Made by a program: the position numbers and the translations under genes. A stretch of 64,000 nucleotides of DNA from JBGPQJ01 sp963709295. GTDB lineage: Bacteria > Chloroflexota > Anaerolineae > Anaerolineales > Villigracilaceae. The stretch covers positions 124,001 through 188,000 of the forward strand of contig CAVPVW010000002.1 of the NCBI GenBank assembly GCA_963709295.1. The letters run 5' to 3'. This document shows positions 18,392 through 26,686 of this stretch, one piece after another. Numbering within the stretch: the stretch's first letter is position 1; the number at the start of each line of letters is the position of its first letter. The notes beneath the pieces were generated by a model, which was given only the letters and a program-made list of their open reading frames with translations, did no database searches and was not told the origin of the DNA.

Positions 18392-19778
18392 ATGACAGCA
18401 GACCTCAGTTCCGCAACCATCGGTCAACGATCGCCGGGAGATTTTTGGTTGGGCGATGTATGACTGGGCGAACTCAGCCTTCAGCACAACGGTGGGCACC
18501 GTTTTCCTTGGTCCCTACCTGGCCTCTCTGGCGGCACTGGCTGCAAAAAATTCCAGCGATGGATTCGCTCGTCTGGCAGGTATTCCGATTGCACCAGATT
18601 CCTTCCTCCCCTATTGTGTTTCAATTTCCGTTGGCTTTCAGGTCCTGTTCCTGCCCATTCTCGGCGCAATCGCAGACTTTTCACACTTACGCAAACGGAT
18701 GATGCAGGTTTTTGCGACCATCGGTGCCATAGCGACGATCCTGCTTTTCCTGGTCACCGCGAATGTCTGGTGGCTGGGTGGCTTGTTGTTCATCACCGCC
18801 AACCTGGCTTTCGGTGCTGCGCTTGTGTTCTACAACTCCTATCTGCCGGATATCGCTTCAGAGGATCAGCGCGACCGAGTGTCCTCTTATGGCTGGGCGA
18901 TGGGGTATCTCGGCGGTGGATTGTTGTTATTGATTAACCTGATTTTTTACTTGATGCACGAATCACTTGGAATTGAGACGGGATTGGCAATCAGGCTGTG
19001 TCTGGCCTCCGCAGGAGTTTGGTGGATCGGATTTTCTCTGATTACCTGGGCACGATTACGCCAGCGCCATGCCCCGCGCAAGCTGCCTGAAGGCAAGTCG
19101 TATGTCAGAGTGGGCTTCAAACAATTGTGGCGCACCTTGAAGGATATGAAGAACTTTCCTGAAACGCTTCGCTTTCTCCTTTCCTATTTTCTTTATAACG
19201 ATGGTATTCAGACTGTTATTGCCGTGTCCGCAACTTTTGCCGCAGCGCCGATCATCCGGGGTGGACTTGAAATCGAAACCGGCACCCTGAGCATGATCAT
19301 ATTATTCATTCAATTCGCAGCCTTTTTTGGTGCCTTGCTTTGGGGGCGACTCGCAGGCAAGGTCGGAGCCAAAGTATCCATCCTCATCAGCCTGGTGATA
19401 TGGGCTGGGGTTGTAATTTATGCTTACGTCGGGCTCAAAGGAGAATCGCGTGTTGCCGAATTCTGGGTCCTGGGTTTCTTCATCGCGTTGGTGATGGGCG
19501 GCTCACAAGCCATCAGTCGAAGCCTCTTTTCGCAACTCATCCCCAAAGGAAAAGAAGCAGAGTTCTATTCGTTCTATGAAGTATCGGAACGCGGTACGTC
19601 CTGGATCGGACCGCTGATTTTTGGTTTGGTAAATCAGCTCACCGGCAGCCTCCGTCCTGCCATCCTGTCATTGATATTTTTCTTCATCATGGGGCTGGTG
19701 ATTCTACCCTTTGTCAATGTTCAAAAGGGTATGGCGGATGTTAAAAAATTTGAAGGTGAAAATCAAGCCCAACCATAA
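18392..19778 (+). CDS. MFS transporter of the UMF1 family (one-base insertion near the start)
   Basis: This is a membrane permease related to the UMF1/Atg22-like branch of the major facilitator superfamily; the substrate is unknown. The ATG at 18392 has GGAGG four bases upstream. The first codons (MTADLSSATIGQRS) leave the frame, and the frame of the rest resumes as EIFGWAMYDWANSAF, the family signature; one surplus G in the run 18436-18438 explains this. Corrected length is 461 residues with about twelve hydrophobic helices. An alternative start at Met 18456 would lose the first helix edge. The gene is convergent with the aminotransferase behind a shared terminator. Confidence 0.85.
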
Positions 19779-19783
19779 AATCC

Positions 19784-19815
19784 AAAAAGCCGGTGACCAT
19801 GGTCACCGGCTTTTT
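19784..19815. terminator. Bidirectional intrinsic terminator
   Basis: A perfect inverted repeat, GCCGGTGACC-AT-GGTCACCGGC, is flanked by A5 on the left and T5 on the right, so it works on both strands. It separates the convergent MFS transporter and aminotransferase genes. Confidence 0.93.
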
Positions 19816-19816
19816 G

Positions 19817-21004
19817 CTAAATCGATTTGAACCACCTTGCCAGCTTTTCCATTCCTTCTTCAATTTTCTCCATAGAATTGGCATACACCAATCGTATGTA
19901 GCCTTCTCCACCTTCGCCGAAATCCGTTCCTGATAGGATTGCCACTCCCGCTTCATCGATCAGGCGGGTGGCGATTTCCTTAGATGAAAGACCCGTCGCT
20001 TTGATATTGGGGAATAAATAGAATGCACCTTGTGGCTTTTGGGCATGGATGCCGGGGATGGCATTCACCAGCTCCAGCATACGATTTCTTCGGTTTTGGT
20101 ATTCCACCACCATTTTCTCCACAAACTCCTGGGGACCGGTCAATGCTTCAATACCGGCGTATTGAGTGAACGTCGCTGTACAACCCGTCGCATGCGTGAT
20201 CAGCAGCTCCAAGCGATCTGCGAGTTCCACGGGAGCGATCATATAACCCAGACGCCAGCCGGTCATCGAGTAGGTTTTTGAGAATCCATCGACGATCACC
20301 GTACGGGGCTGCATGCCCTCGATCTTTGCAATGCTATGCGCAGTCATCCCATCGTAAACCAACCTTGTGTAGATTTCGTCGGAGATGACCCAGGCATTGT
20401 ACTTGATGACCTGACTGGCAATATGCTGAAGATCGCCCAGAGGAATCACCCCTCCTGTTGGATTTCCAGGTGAATTAAGGATGACCAATCTGGTCCGGCT
20501 ATTTATCTTCGAATCGAAAACATCGAGGTCAAAAGAAAACTGATTCTCCTCCCTCAGAGGGATGGGAACGGGTATCCCGCCGGCAACGCGAATCATTGCC
20601 TCGTAGGTCGGAAACCCGGGGTCAGGGTAGATCACCTCATCGCCAGGAGACACCAGCGCAAGGGTCGGGAAGAACAAGCCCGGTTTCGATCCTGTCCCTA
20701 CGACGACCTGACCCGCACCGATATTTATGCCTCGCTGCCTGCCCGCATAGTCAGCAATCACTTCCCGGAATTGAGAGATCCCCGCCGGGGGGGTGTACTT
20801 GGTTTTGCCCGAACGGATGGCATTGATACCCGCTTCTGAAACATGCGGAGGGGTCGGGAAATCGGGTTGGCCAATTTCGAGATGAATGATTTTTCGCCCC
20901 TGCGCCTCCAGCGCCTGCGCTCGAGCCAGGACGGCATACGCCCCTTCGGGCTTTAGGTGGGACACACGTTCGGTAAATTGATTAGAAATCGGCAAAGGTA
21001 CCAT
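19817..21004 (-). CDS. Class I/II pyridoxal-phosphate aminotransferase (aspartate/aromatic type)
   Basis: This is a 395-residue fold-type I aminotransferase. Visible elements are NSPGNPTGG, the SDEIY segment, and the PLP lysine at residue 243 in the motif DGFSKTYSMTGWR. The family transfers amino groups between aspartate, aromatic or other amino acids and 2-oxoacids; the exact substrate cannot be read off. Its 5' end overlaps the metA stop by 23 bases, so it is probably the last gene of the SAM-controlled methionine operon. A role in methionine salvage or in aspartate supply would fit, but is inference. Confidence 0.88.
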   Translation of the reverse strand: MVPLPISNQFTERVSHLKPEGAYAVLARAQALEAQGRKIIHLEIGQPDFPTPPHVSEAGINAIRSGKTKYTPPAGISQFREVIADYAGRQRGINIGAGQVVVGTGSKPGLFFPTLALVSPGDEVIYPDPGFPTYEAMIRVAGGIPVPIPLREENQFSFDLDVFDSKINSRTRLVILNSPGNPTGGVIPLGDLQHIASQVIKYNAWVISDEIYTRLVYDGMTAHSIAKIEGMQPRTVIVDGFSKTYSMTGWRLGYMIAPVELADRLELLITHATGCTATFTQYAGIEALTGPQEFVEKMVVEYQNRRNRMLELVNAIPGIHAQKPQGAFYLFPNIKATGLSSKEIATRLIDEAGVAILSGTDFGEGGEGYIRLVYANSMEKIEEGMEKLARWFKSI

Positions 21005-21923
21005 GCGTGGGGATTTCCTTTAAGTGGTATGGTGTTACCTGATAGACATAATAATTCAGCCAGTTCGAGAACAACAGGTTGGCATGTCCTCGCCAATGGA
21101 CTCTCGGCTGAAGCGCCGGGTCATCTCCGGGATAATAATTGGCAGGGATATTAATCGCCAACTTTTTTTCCACATCCCGGTCGTATTCTGTTTTTAGGGT
21201 CAGGGGGTCGTATTCTGAATGACCCGTTATAAAAATATGCCTGCCGTCATTGGACACAACGATGTATACACCCGCTTCATCCGATTCTGCAAGGATGGTC
21301 AACCGGGGATTTTTATCAATATCGCTCCGGCGAATTTCGGTGTGGCGGGAATGAGGCGCCAGGAATTCATCATCAAATCCGCGAACCAACTTGTTTTGGG
21401 AATGAAGAACGCGATGATAAAAAACGCCAAATTTCTTTTCGCGCAAGGGATATTTGGGGATTCCATAGTGATGATATAAACCTGCTTGAGCGCCCCAGCA
21501 GATATGAAAGGTGGAAAAGACATTTTCTTTTGCCCATTCCATGATGTCCTTAAGTTCCTCCCAATAATCCACTTCTTCAAACGGCAACTGCTCCACGGGT
21601 GCGCCCGTGATGACCAGCCCATCGAACTTCCTGCGCCGAACCTGGGCAAATGAACTGTAATGATTCAACAGGTGATCCGGCGGGGTATTCTTCGAATCGT
21701 GAGAAGCCGTATGCAGCAGCGTTACATCCACCTGCAACGGCGTGTTTCCCAGCAGTCGCAAAAGTTGAATTTCGGTCTGAATCTTGGTCGGCATTAAATT
21801 CAGGATGGCAACCTTCAATGGCCGGATATCCTGATGTTGGGCGCGTTCCTCGCCCATGATAAAAATATTCTCATTTTCGAGAATGGCACGGGCTGGCAGT
21901 GTATTGGGAATTTTTACCGGCAT
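20982..21923 (-). CDS. metA: Homoserine O-acyltransferase, MetA type, predicted acetyl-CoA-specific
   Basis: This enzyme activates homoserine for methionine synthesis. The 313-residue product begins MPVKIPNTLPARAILENENI and has the glutamine-amidotransferase-like catalytic Cys142 in FHICWGAQAG. Residue 111 is Glu (GAPVEQLPFEEVDYW); in this family Glu at 111 is associated with acetyl-CoA and Gly with succinyl-CoA. This predicts O-acetylhomoserine as product, matching the neighbouring sulfhydrylase. The ATG lies 17 bases after metY; an upstream in-frame start would run into metY. Confidence 0.93.
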   Translation of the reverse strand: MPVKIPNTLPARAILENENIFIMGEERAQHQDIRPLKVAILNLMPTKIQTEIQLLRLLGNTPLQVDVTLLHTASHDSKNTPPDHLLNHYSSFAQVRRRKFDGLVITGAPVEQLPFEEVDYWEELKDIMEWAKENVFSTFHICWGAQAGLYHHYGIPKYPLREKKFGVFYHRVLHSQNKLVRGFDDEFLAPHSRHTEIRRSDIDKNPRLTILAESDEAGVYIVVSNDGRHIFITGHSEYDPLTLKTEYDRDVEKKLAINIPANYYPGDDPALQPRVHWRGHANLLFSNWLNYYVYQVTPYHLKEIPTHGTFADF

Positions 21924-21940
21924 GCTCGCCTCACTTATGA

Positions 21941-23230
21941 CTAAACATTCAGTGCCTGATCCAGGTCCCATAGAATGTCATCGATGTCTTCGGTACCAAT
22001 GCTCAGGCGGATGAAGTCGGGCGTAACACCCGCCTCGATTTGTTCACCTTCCGAGAGCTGCGAGTGGGTGGTGCTGGCCGGGTGGATGGCCAGAGATTTG
22101 GCGTCCCCGACATTGGCGAGGTGGCTGAACAATTTCAGGTTTTCAATGAGATGCCTTCCTGCATCAAGACCCCCTTTGACACCGAATCCCAGGATCGCAC
22201 CGGGACCTTTCGGCAGGTACTTCTTAGCCAGTTTGTAATCCGGATGGCTTTTCAAGCCAGGGTATTTCACCCAACTGACTTTGGGGTGATTTTCGAGAAA
22301 TTCTGCTGCTGACCGAGCATTCTGAACATGTCGCTCCATCCGCAGGCTGAGGGTTTCGATACCCTGAAGGGTCTGCCAACTATTGAATGGCGCCTGACAG
22401 GCGCCGATGTCACGCAGCACCTGGACGCGGGCCTTGATGATAAATGGTGGCAGGCCGGCTTCGAGCAAGTCAGCGTAAACCAGGCCGTGGTAGGAAGGGT
22501 CTGGTTTGGTAAAGCTGTCGAACCTGCCGCTGCGCCAGTCGAAATTACCACCGTCGATAATTGCACCGCCAATGGTCGTGCCGTGGCCGCCCAGGAACTT
22601 GGTTGTGCTGTGAGTAATGATGTTGGCGCCATATTCAAACGGCCGGCAAAGATAGGGAGTGGCGAAGGTATTATCAATCACCAATGGGAGTTTGTGCTCC
22701 TTGGCGATGGCCGAGACCTCGTCGAAGGGGAAGACTGAGAGGTCGGGATTTCCCAGTGTTTCGCCGTAAAGAACCTTGGTATTCGGGCGAATGGCGTTTT
22801 GGAAGTTATTAGGATCCACCGGATCTACGAAGGTGACCTCGATCCCGAGGCGTGGGAATGTATAGTTGAACTGGTTGTAGGTCCCACCGTAAAGCCGGCT
22901 GCTGCTGACGATATGGTCACCTGCGTTGCACAAGGCCAACACGACCATGGTTTGCGCGGCGTGACCGGAACTGGCTGCCAATGCACCCACCCCACCTTCG
23001 AGGTCGGCGAGACGCTTCTCCAACACATCCGTGGTGGGATTCATGATGCGGGTATAAATATTCCCCAGTTCCTTCAAGGCAAATAAATTGGAGGCATGCT
23101 CCGTGTTTCGAAATTGATAACTGGTGGTCTGATAAATAGGTACCGCGCGCGATCCGGTTGCGGGGTCCGGCACCTGTCCGGCATGCAGCTGCCGGGTGGT
23201 AAAGCCAAACTTACGTTCACTGGAGGTCAT
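21941..23230 (-). CDS. metY: O-acetylhomoserine aminocarboxypropyltransferase (sulfhydrylase)
   Basis: This is a PLP enzyme of the Cys/Met metabolism family that makes homocysteine from O-acetylhomoserine and sulfide. The 429-residue product begins MTSSERKFGFTTRQLHAGQ, has the YTRIMNPTTDVLEKR loop, the PLP lysine at residue 211 in ITHSTTKFLGG, and the long MetY-type insert absent from shorter cystathionine synthases. The start at 23230 is nine bases after GGAG. A SAM-I riboswitch precedes it. With metA it forms a direct-sulfhydrylation route. Confidence 0.94.
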   Translation of the reverse strand: MTSSERKFGFTTRQLHAGQVPDPATGSRAVPIYQTTSYQFRNTEHASNLFALKELGNIYTRIMNPTTDVLEKRLADLEGGVGALAASSGHAAQTMVVLALCNAGDHIVSSSRLYGGTYNQFNYTFPRLGIEVTFVDPVDPNNFQNAIRPNTKVLYGETLGNPDLSVFPFDEVSAIAKEHKLPLVIDNTFATPYLCRPFEYGANIITHSTTKFLGGHGTTIGGAIIDGGNFDWRSGRFDSFTKPDPSYHGLVYADLLEAGLPPFIIKARVQVLRDIGACQAPFNSWQTLQGIETLSLRMERHVQNARSAAEFLENHPKVSWVKYPGLKSHPDYKLAKKYLPKGPGAILGFGVKGGLDAGRHLIENLKLFSHLANVGDAKSLAIHPASTTHSQLSEGEQIEAGVTPDFIRLSIGTEDIDDILWDLDQALNV

Positions 23231-23267
23231 GGGTCTCATCTCCTGGTCTAAAAGTTAATGAATAAGC

Positions 23268-23295
23268 AAAGCCCCTACTGGAGATAAGGGGCTTT
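23268..23295 (-). terminator. Expression-platform hairpin of the SAM riboswitch
   Basis: An 8-bp perfect stem (AAAGCCCC with GGGGCTTT) lies between the riboswitch and the metY SD. On the minus strand it is followed by GCTTATTC, a modest U-tract. Its position fits a SAM-controlled terminator. Confidence 0.65.
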
Positions 23296-23315
23296 GGATA
23301 AATAAAAAAACAAGC

Positions 23316-23414
23316 CTCTCATCTTCCAGAAATAACTGCCGGAATTGGCACCTTGACTTTCGTCAGGTTGTCGAGGCTTCACAGGGCCGGTCCCTCCGCC
23401 TCTCTGGATAAGAG
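23316..23414 (-). promoter_or_regulatory. SAM-I (S-box) riboswitch
   Basis: On the minus strand the order of conserved blocks is CTCTTATCCAGAGAGGCGGA, GGACCGGCCCTGTGAAGCC, the CAACC and AAGGTGCCAA(T)TCC segments, GCAG, and the closing GATGAGAG, which pairs with the first block to form P1. This is the canonical SAM-I aptamer, about 99 bases. It is expected to shut off metY-metA and the aminotransferase when S-adenosylmethionine is plentiful. Confidence 0.95.
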
Positions 23415-23446
23415 CGATTGCACTATTCGGTTGTCAGAGTTGCAGG

Positions 23447-23476
23447 TTTATATCATAAACAAAGACCTGTTGTCAA
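23447..23476 (-). promoter_or_regulatory. Promoter of the metY operon
   Basis: On the minus strand TTGACA (23471-23476) and TATAAA (23447-23452) are 18 bases apart, about 30 bases upstream of the riboswitch. The -35 box coincides with the point where homology to dCTP deaminase ends. Confidence 0.75.
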
Positions 23477-23729
23477 GGAATTGGGTGGGATGATGCAGAC
23501 CTCTCCTTCAAAGCCCACCATGGATTTAGATTCAAGGTGCTTGGGGACCACGGTTGTGGCCAAGATGTCGGCGAATGGTTAAACTCGATGGCAACGCGAA
23601 TGCCGTATCCATAAGATGAAACACCATAAGAGATGACAACCCCCCTGACCTGTTGATCTTCAAAAGGTTCGATCATTCGTGTTCGACAGGCATTTTACGA
23701 AGTCTGTGTCCTGTTTTTTATCCCGTCAT
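23477..23729 (-). pseudogene. dcd: Decayed 5' fragment of a dCTP deaminase gene
   Basis: dCTP deaminase supplies dUMP for thymidylate. Only a relic is present. It has an SD-like AAGGAG and ATG at 23729. In three successive frames it then reads KTGHRLRKMPVEHE, MIEPFEDQQVRGVVISYGV continuing SSYGYGIRVAIEF, and FADILATTVVPKHLESKSMV continuing GFEGEVCIIPPNSL. These align in order with the N-terminal half of Dcd (family: MIEPF..QVR.GVISYG.SSYGYDIRVADEF.. then CIIPPNSFAL). At least three frameshifts, a Gly for the conserved Asp in YGYD, and loss of about 100 C-terminal residues show that it is dead. It follows the M23 gene by 15 bases, so it was once in that operon. Confidence 0.85.
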
Positions 23730-23744
23730 CAGCTCCTTGGATGT

Positions 23745-24752
23745 CTACTTGATAGAGATTTCAACAATCGTCAACTTGCCGGATTCAATATATATCAAAC
23801 GCTCGTGTAGTTTACCCCACAAAACAAACGACAACCGGTAATTTCCTTCAGGCAGGTCGCCGAGGGCAAAATTTTCTCCATAAACGATATCCGAAGTGAC
23901 AGGAGTTTTCTCCACGAAGTCATAAGCTTCAGGTTGGGCAATAGATTTGAGAGTGCCGTCAGGATAAATGGTTTGAATGTTCAGTGTGACCGGGATAAGA
24001 GTATCATTCTTGCCGGTGACGCGTAACGCCAGTACTCCAGTTTCTCCTTCGGGAATCAGCCACAGTTCAGGATTACCGGTCGAACCATATTTGTTTTCAT
24101 CGATGCGAACTTCGAAATGAAGATGACTTCCGACTGCTGCTCCTGATGCTCCCACCTCGCCAACCTTAGTGCCTGCATTAATCACATCGCCAGTCGCTAC
24201 ATCGATTTTGGAAAGGTGGCCGTAAAGAGTAAAAAGGTCCTGCTCGCCAAAGGCATGCTTGATCACCACGGCATTCCCGTAAAAGTCCGGCCAGGGCGAT
24301 AAGCCGGCCTGGGCGTCGCTACCAGCAAAAACCACCTCTCCATCGGCTGCAGCCAGCACCGGTGTCCCAAAAGGATTGGCAAACTCCACCCCATGATGCG
24401 GTTCGCGCAAATTATATTGAGTTGATCCATACCGATATGTCGATTCCACTTTAGTATTCCCGGACAGAGCAAACGGCCGGTTGAATATGAAGTGTCCAAC
24501 TACGATGCAAAAATCACTGGTCGCCGGATCGCACCCAACCACCGTCGGGTTGGTAGTTTCCTGATCAGTCGTAACCGTGGATGTGTCCGTTGGATTGATT
24601 GCAGGGAGTGAGGTTGCTTCTTCTGGAAGGTTGATTTTTGTCAGAGCCGCGGATACCGTCTCGGTGGCATGAGGCATAATGGGAGTTGAAGGTACTCCCA
24701 TGCACCCAGCAAGAAACACGACAGATAGAATAATTTGAAGCGCACGCCGCAT
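23745..24752 (-). CDS. M23-family peptidase-like lipoprotein
   Basis: The 335-residue product has a lipoprotein signal (MRRALQIILSVVFLAGC, lipobox LAGC) and a Thr/Pro-rich linker. Its peptidase_M23 domain spans about residues 115-235, with the metal-site motifs HHGVE and HLHFEV. In most M23 enzymes the first motif is HxxxD; here the acid is Glu. The remaining C-terminal part (about residues 240-335) looks beta-rich and is unassigned. Likely role: cell-envelope glycan cleavage or binding outside the membrane. It overlaps the ftcD stop by one base (TGATG), so it is coupled to ftcD, with no obvious functional link. Confidence 0.85.
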   Translation of the reverse strand: MRRALQIILSVVFLAGCMGVPSTPIMPHATETVSAALTKINLPEEATSLPAINPTDTSTVTTDQETTNPTVVGCDPATSDFCIVVGHFIFNRPFALSGNTKVESTYRYGSTQYNLREPHHGVEFANPFGTPVLAAADGEVVFAGSDAQAGLSPWPDFYGNAVVIKHAFGEQDLFTLYGHLSKIDVATGDVINAGTKVGEVGASGAAVGSHLHFEVRIDENKYGSTGNPELWLIPEGETGVLALRVTGKNDTLIPVTLNIQTIYPDGTLKSIAQPEAYDFVEKTPVTSDIVYGENFALGDLPEGNYRLSFVLWGKLHERLIYIESGKLTIVEISIK

Positions 24753-26308
24753 CAGGCGCCAAGTCCCCCGCGGGATTTCATGACCCTGGTCAACTTCTCT
24801 TGAATTATGGCTGCCTGGGATTCAACAGAAGCAAGCTCATCCAACAAATGCTTGCCGGTGGATTTGTCAGGCAGACTGTTGACATTAATCCGCACATTAA
24901 ACCCGGCCGAAGTCAATGCCGCCCGGGCCATGGCACATCCGGAAGCTGCATCGCTGATGGCATTCAAGTTGCCTGCTTCTACGCAGCGGACAGCGAGCGC
25001 CATCACCTTAAGGGAATTCTTCGCCACATGCAGCGGGACATGAGCTGCGTTCAGCGTAGCCATCTCAAGGGCAGCCGTTCGGGAAGATGGTTCAGCTTTT
25101 GTTTCCTTGGGAAGTCTCATCGCTCCCATAACCGCCTCGAATGCCGCAGCATCGTCATCAACGGTCTGCATGAGTTCCACGCGCAGGCTTTCAGCATGTT
25201 TAAGAACATCCTTCATTTCATCTTCAACATCGGAGTATTTTTTCTTTCCGATGGTCAAACCGGCCACCATGCACACCAAAGCAGCTCCCATCGCGCCTGC
25301 AAAGGCTGCCGCCGAACCTCCTCCCGGAGCCGGAGTAGGTGAAGCTAAATTTTCCACAAAATCACATCGATCCAGACCATCCTGCCCGGAAGAAGTTTCA
25401 GAACCATCATGGGCGGATGCAAACAAGCGGCTTTCGAGTACCTGTTCCGGCGAGAATCCGTCCAATTGCATGTACCAGACCGCTGAGTCGATCAGCGCTT
25501 CTTGTGGAATCAAACCCACCAATTCCGTATGATGGATAGCGACCCCATATCGTTGAGTCTCACGCCGTATCAATTCCACAACGCGATAAACCGGTGTTTC
25601 CCGATAATGGGTCAGGTTCATGGAGATTTGAGCCTTGCCCTCTACAAGCAAACCCAGAGCCTTGCAGTATCGCATCCCGCCTGTAGATTGGCGAATCGCT
25701 TTGGCAATTTTCTTGGCGATAGCCACATCGTCGGTGGTCAGATAGGCATTAAAGGCGATCAGGGGGTTTCGCGCCCCGATAACGGTCGCTCCCGCCGGGC
25801 TGAGTTTGGCCGGCCCAAAATCGGGATGCCGGTCCGGGTTGGTCTCAATCTCGACCTTCAGCCCCTCGTACTGCCCCCGGCGGATGTTCTCCAGGTTCGT
25901 CCTTTCAGGCATCGATGCCGCTGCCTCATACAAATACACCGGGATGTTCAATTCCCTTCCGACCCGTTCACCCAGCCGGCGAGCCATGGCTACACACTCT
26001 TCCATGGTGACTCCCGAAAGGGGAACAAAGGGCACCACATCGGTCGCACCGATCCTGGGATGCTCGCCCTGATGCTGATCAAGGTCAATCAGCTCGGAGG
26101 CACGCTTGATGGCGCGAAAGGCAGATTCCTCCGCGGCTTGAGGTGGTCCGGCAAACGTTAATACGGTGCGATTGTGGTCCAGGTCCGATGACCGGTCGAG
26201 CAGTCTCGTATCAGGCACTGAAGTTACAGCAAGAGCAATCTGGTCCACGACTTCTGGACGGCGTGCTTCAGAAAAGTTGGGGATGCATTCAACAAGGGGA
26301 GTGGTCAT
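24752..26308 (-). CDS. ftcD: Bifunctional glutamate formimidoyltransferase / formimidoyltetrahydrofolate cyclodeaminase
   Basis: This enzyme moves the formimino group of formiminoglutamate, a histidine breakdown product, to tetrahydrofolate and then cyclises it with release of ammonia. The 518-residue product has the N-terminal transferase (MTTPLVECIPNFSEARRPEV, residues 1-300) and the C-terminal cyclodeaminase (FVENLASPTPAPGGGSAAAF, from about residue 312). This is the two-domain architecture known from animals and some bacteria. The C1 unit could feed folate-linked C1 metabolism and thus connect loosely with the formate dehydrogenase downstream. A TATAAT lies about 50 bases upstream of the start. 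Confidence 0.93.
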   Translation of the reverse strand: MTTPLVECIPNFSEARRPEVVDQIALAVTSVPDTRLLDRSSDLDHNRTVLTFAGPPQAAEESAFRAIKRASELIDLDQHQGEHPRIGATDVVPFVPLSGVTMEECVAMARRLGERVGRELNIPVYLYEAAASMPERTNLENIRRGQYEGLKVEIETNPDRHPDFGPAKLSPAGATVIGARNPLIAFNAYLTTDDVAIAKKIAKAIRQSTGGMRYCKALGLLVEGKAQISMNLTHYRETPVYRVVELIRRETQRYGVAIHHTELVGLIPQEALIDSAVWYMQLDGFSPEQVLESRLFASAHDGSETSSGQDGLDRCDFVENLASPTPAPGGGSAAAFAGAMGAALVCMVAGLTIGKKKYSDVEDEMKDVLKHAESLRVELMQTVDDDAAAFEAVMGAMRLPKETKAEPSSRTAALEMATLNAAHVPLHVAKNSLKVMALAVRCVEAGNLNAISDAASGCAMARAALTSAGFNVRINVNSLPDKSTGKHLLDELASVESQAAIIQEKLTRVMKSRGGLGA

Positions 26309-26419
26309 GATTCACTTCTGGGATGAAAGAATTTTCCGGATTTGAGCCAGAGGCAATTATAGCGTACTTCACCAGGCAGGTCCCATGCTAGAATTGTCTC
26401 CAACTGGAGATGTTCTTCT

Positions 26420-26671
26420 ATGGAAATCCCGGATCGGATGGTCACTCTGGCGGAACTTCGCCGTAACTCGGGAGAGCGTTCCTCGCGGAAATGGATCGCG
26501 TACATGGGCGTTGTCTATGACGTGACGGATTGCCCGCACTGGGGAAAGGAGTTGCACGAACAACTTCATTTTCCCGGACAGGATTTATCCACCGAGTTGA
26601 TTGATGCACCTCACTCCGAGAGTGTCTTCTCCAGACCCTGTATTAAAATTATTGGCAAACTAACCGGATGA
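26420..26671 (+). CDS. Cytochrome b5-like heme/steroid-binding domain protein
   Basis: The 83-residue product consists of one cytochrome b5-like fold: MVTLAELRRNSGERSSRKWI, then AYMGVVYDVTDCPHW. The segment YDVTDCPHWGKELHE includes a candidate heme-ligand His; the second ligand is less clear, which is common in this short bacterial subfamily. There is no signal peptide. GGAG lies ten bases before the ATG. It ends 15 bases before the GH13 gene. The partner is unknown. Confidence 0.75.
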   Translation: MEIPDRMVTLAELRRNSGERSSRKWIAYMGVVYDVTDCPHWGKELHEQLHFPGQDLSTELIDAPHSESVFSRPCIKIIGKLTG

Positions 26672-26686
26672 ACCAGAGGAGTAATA

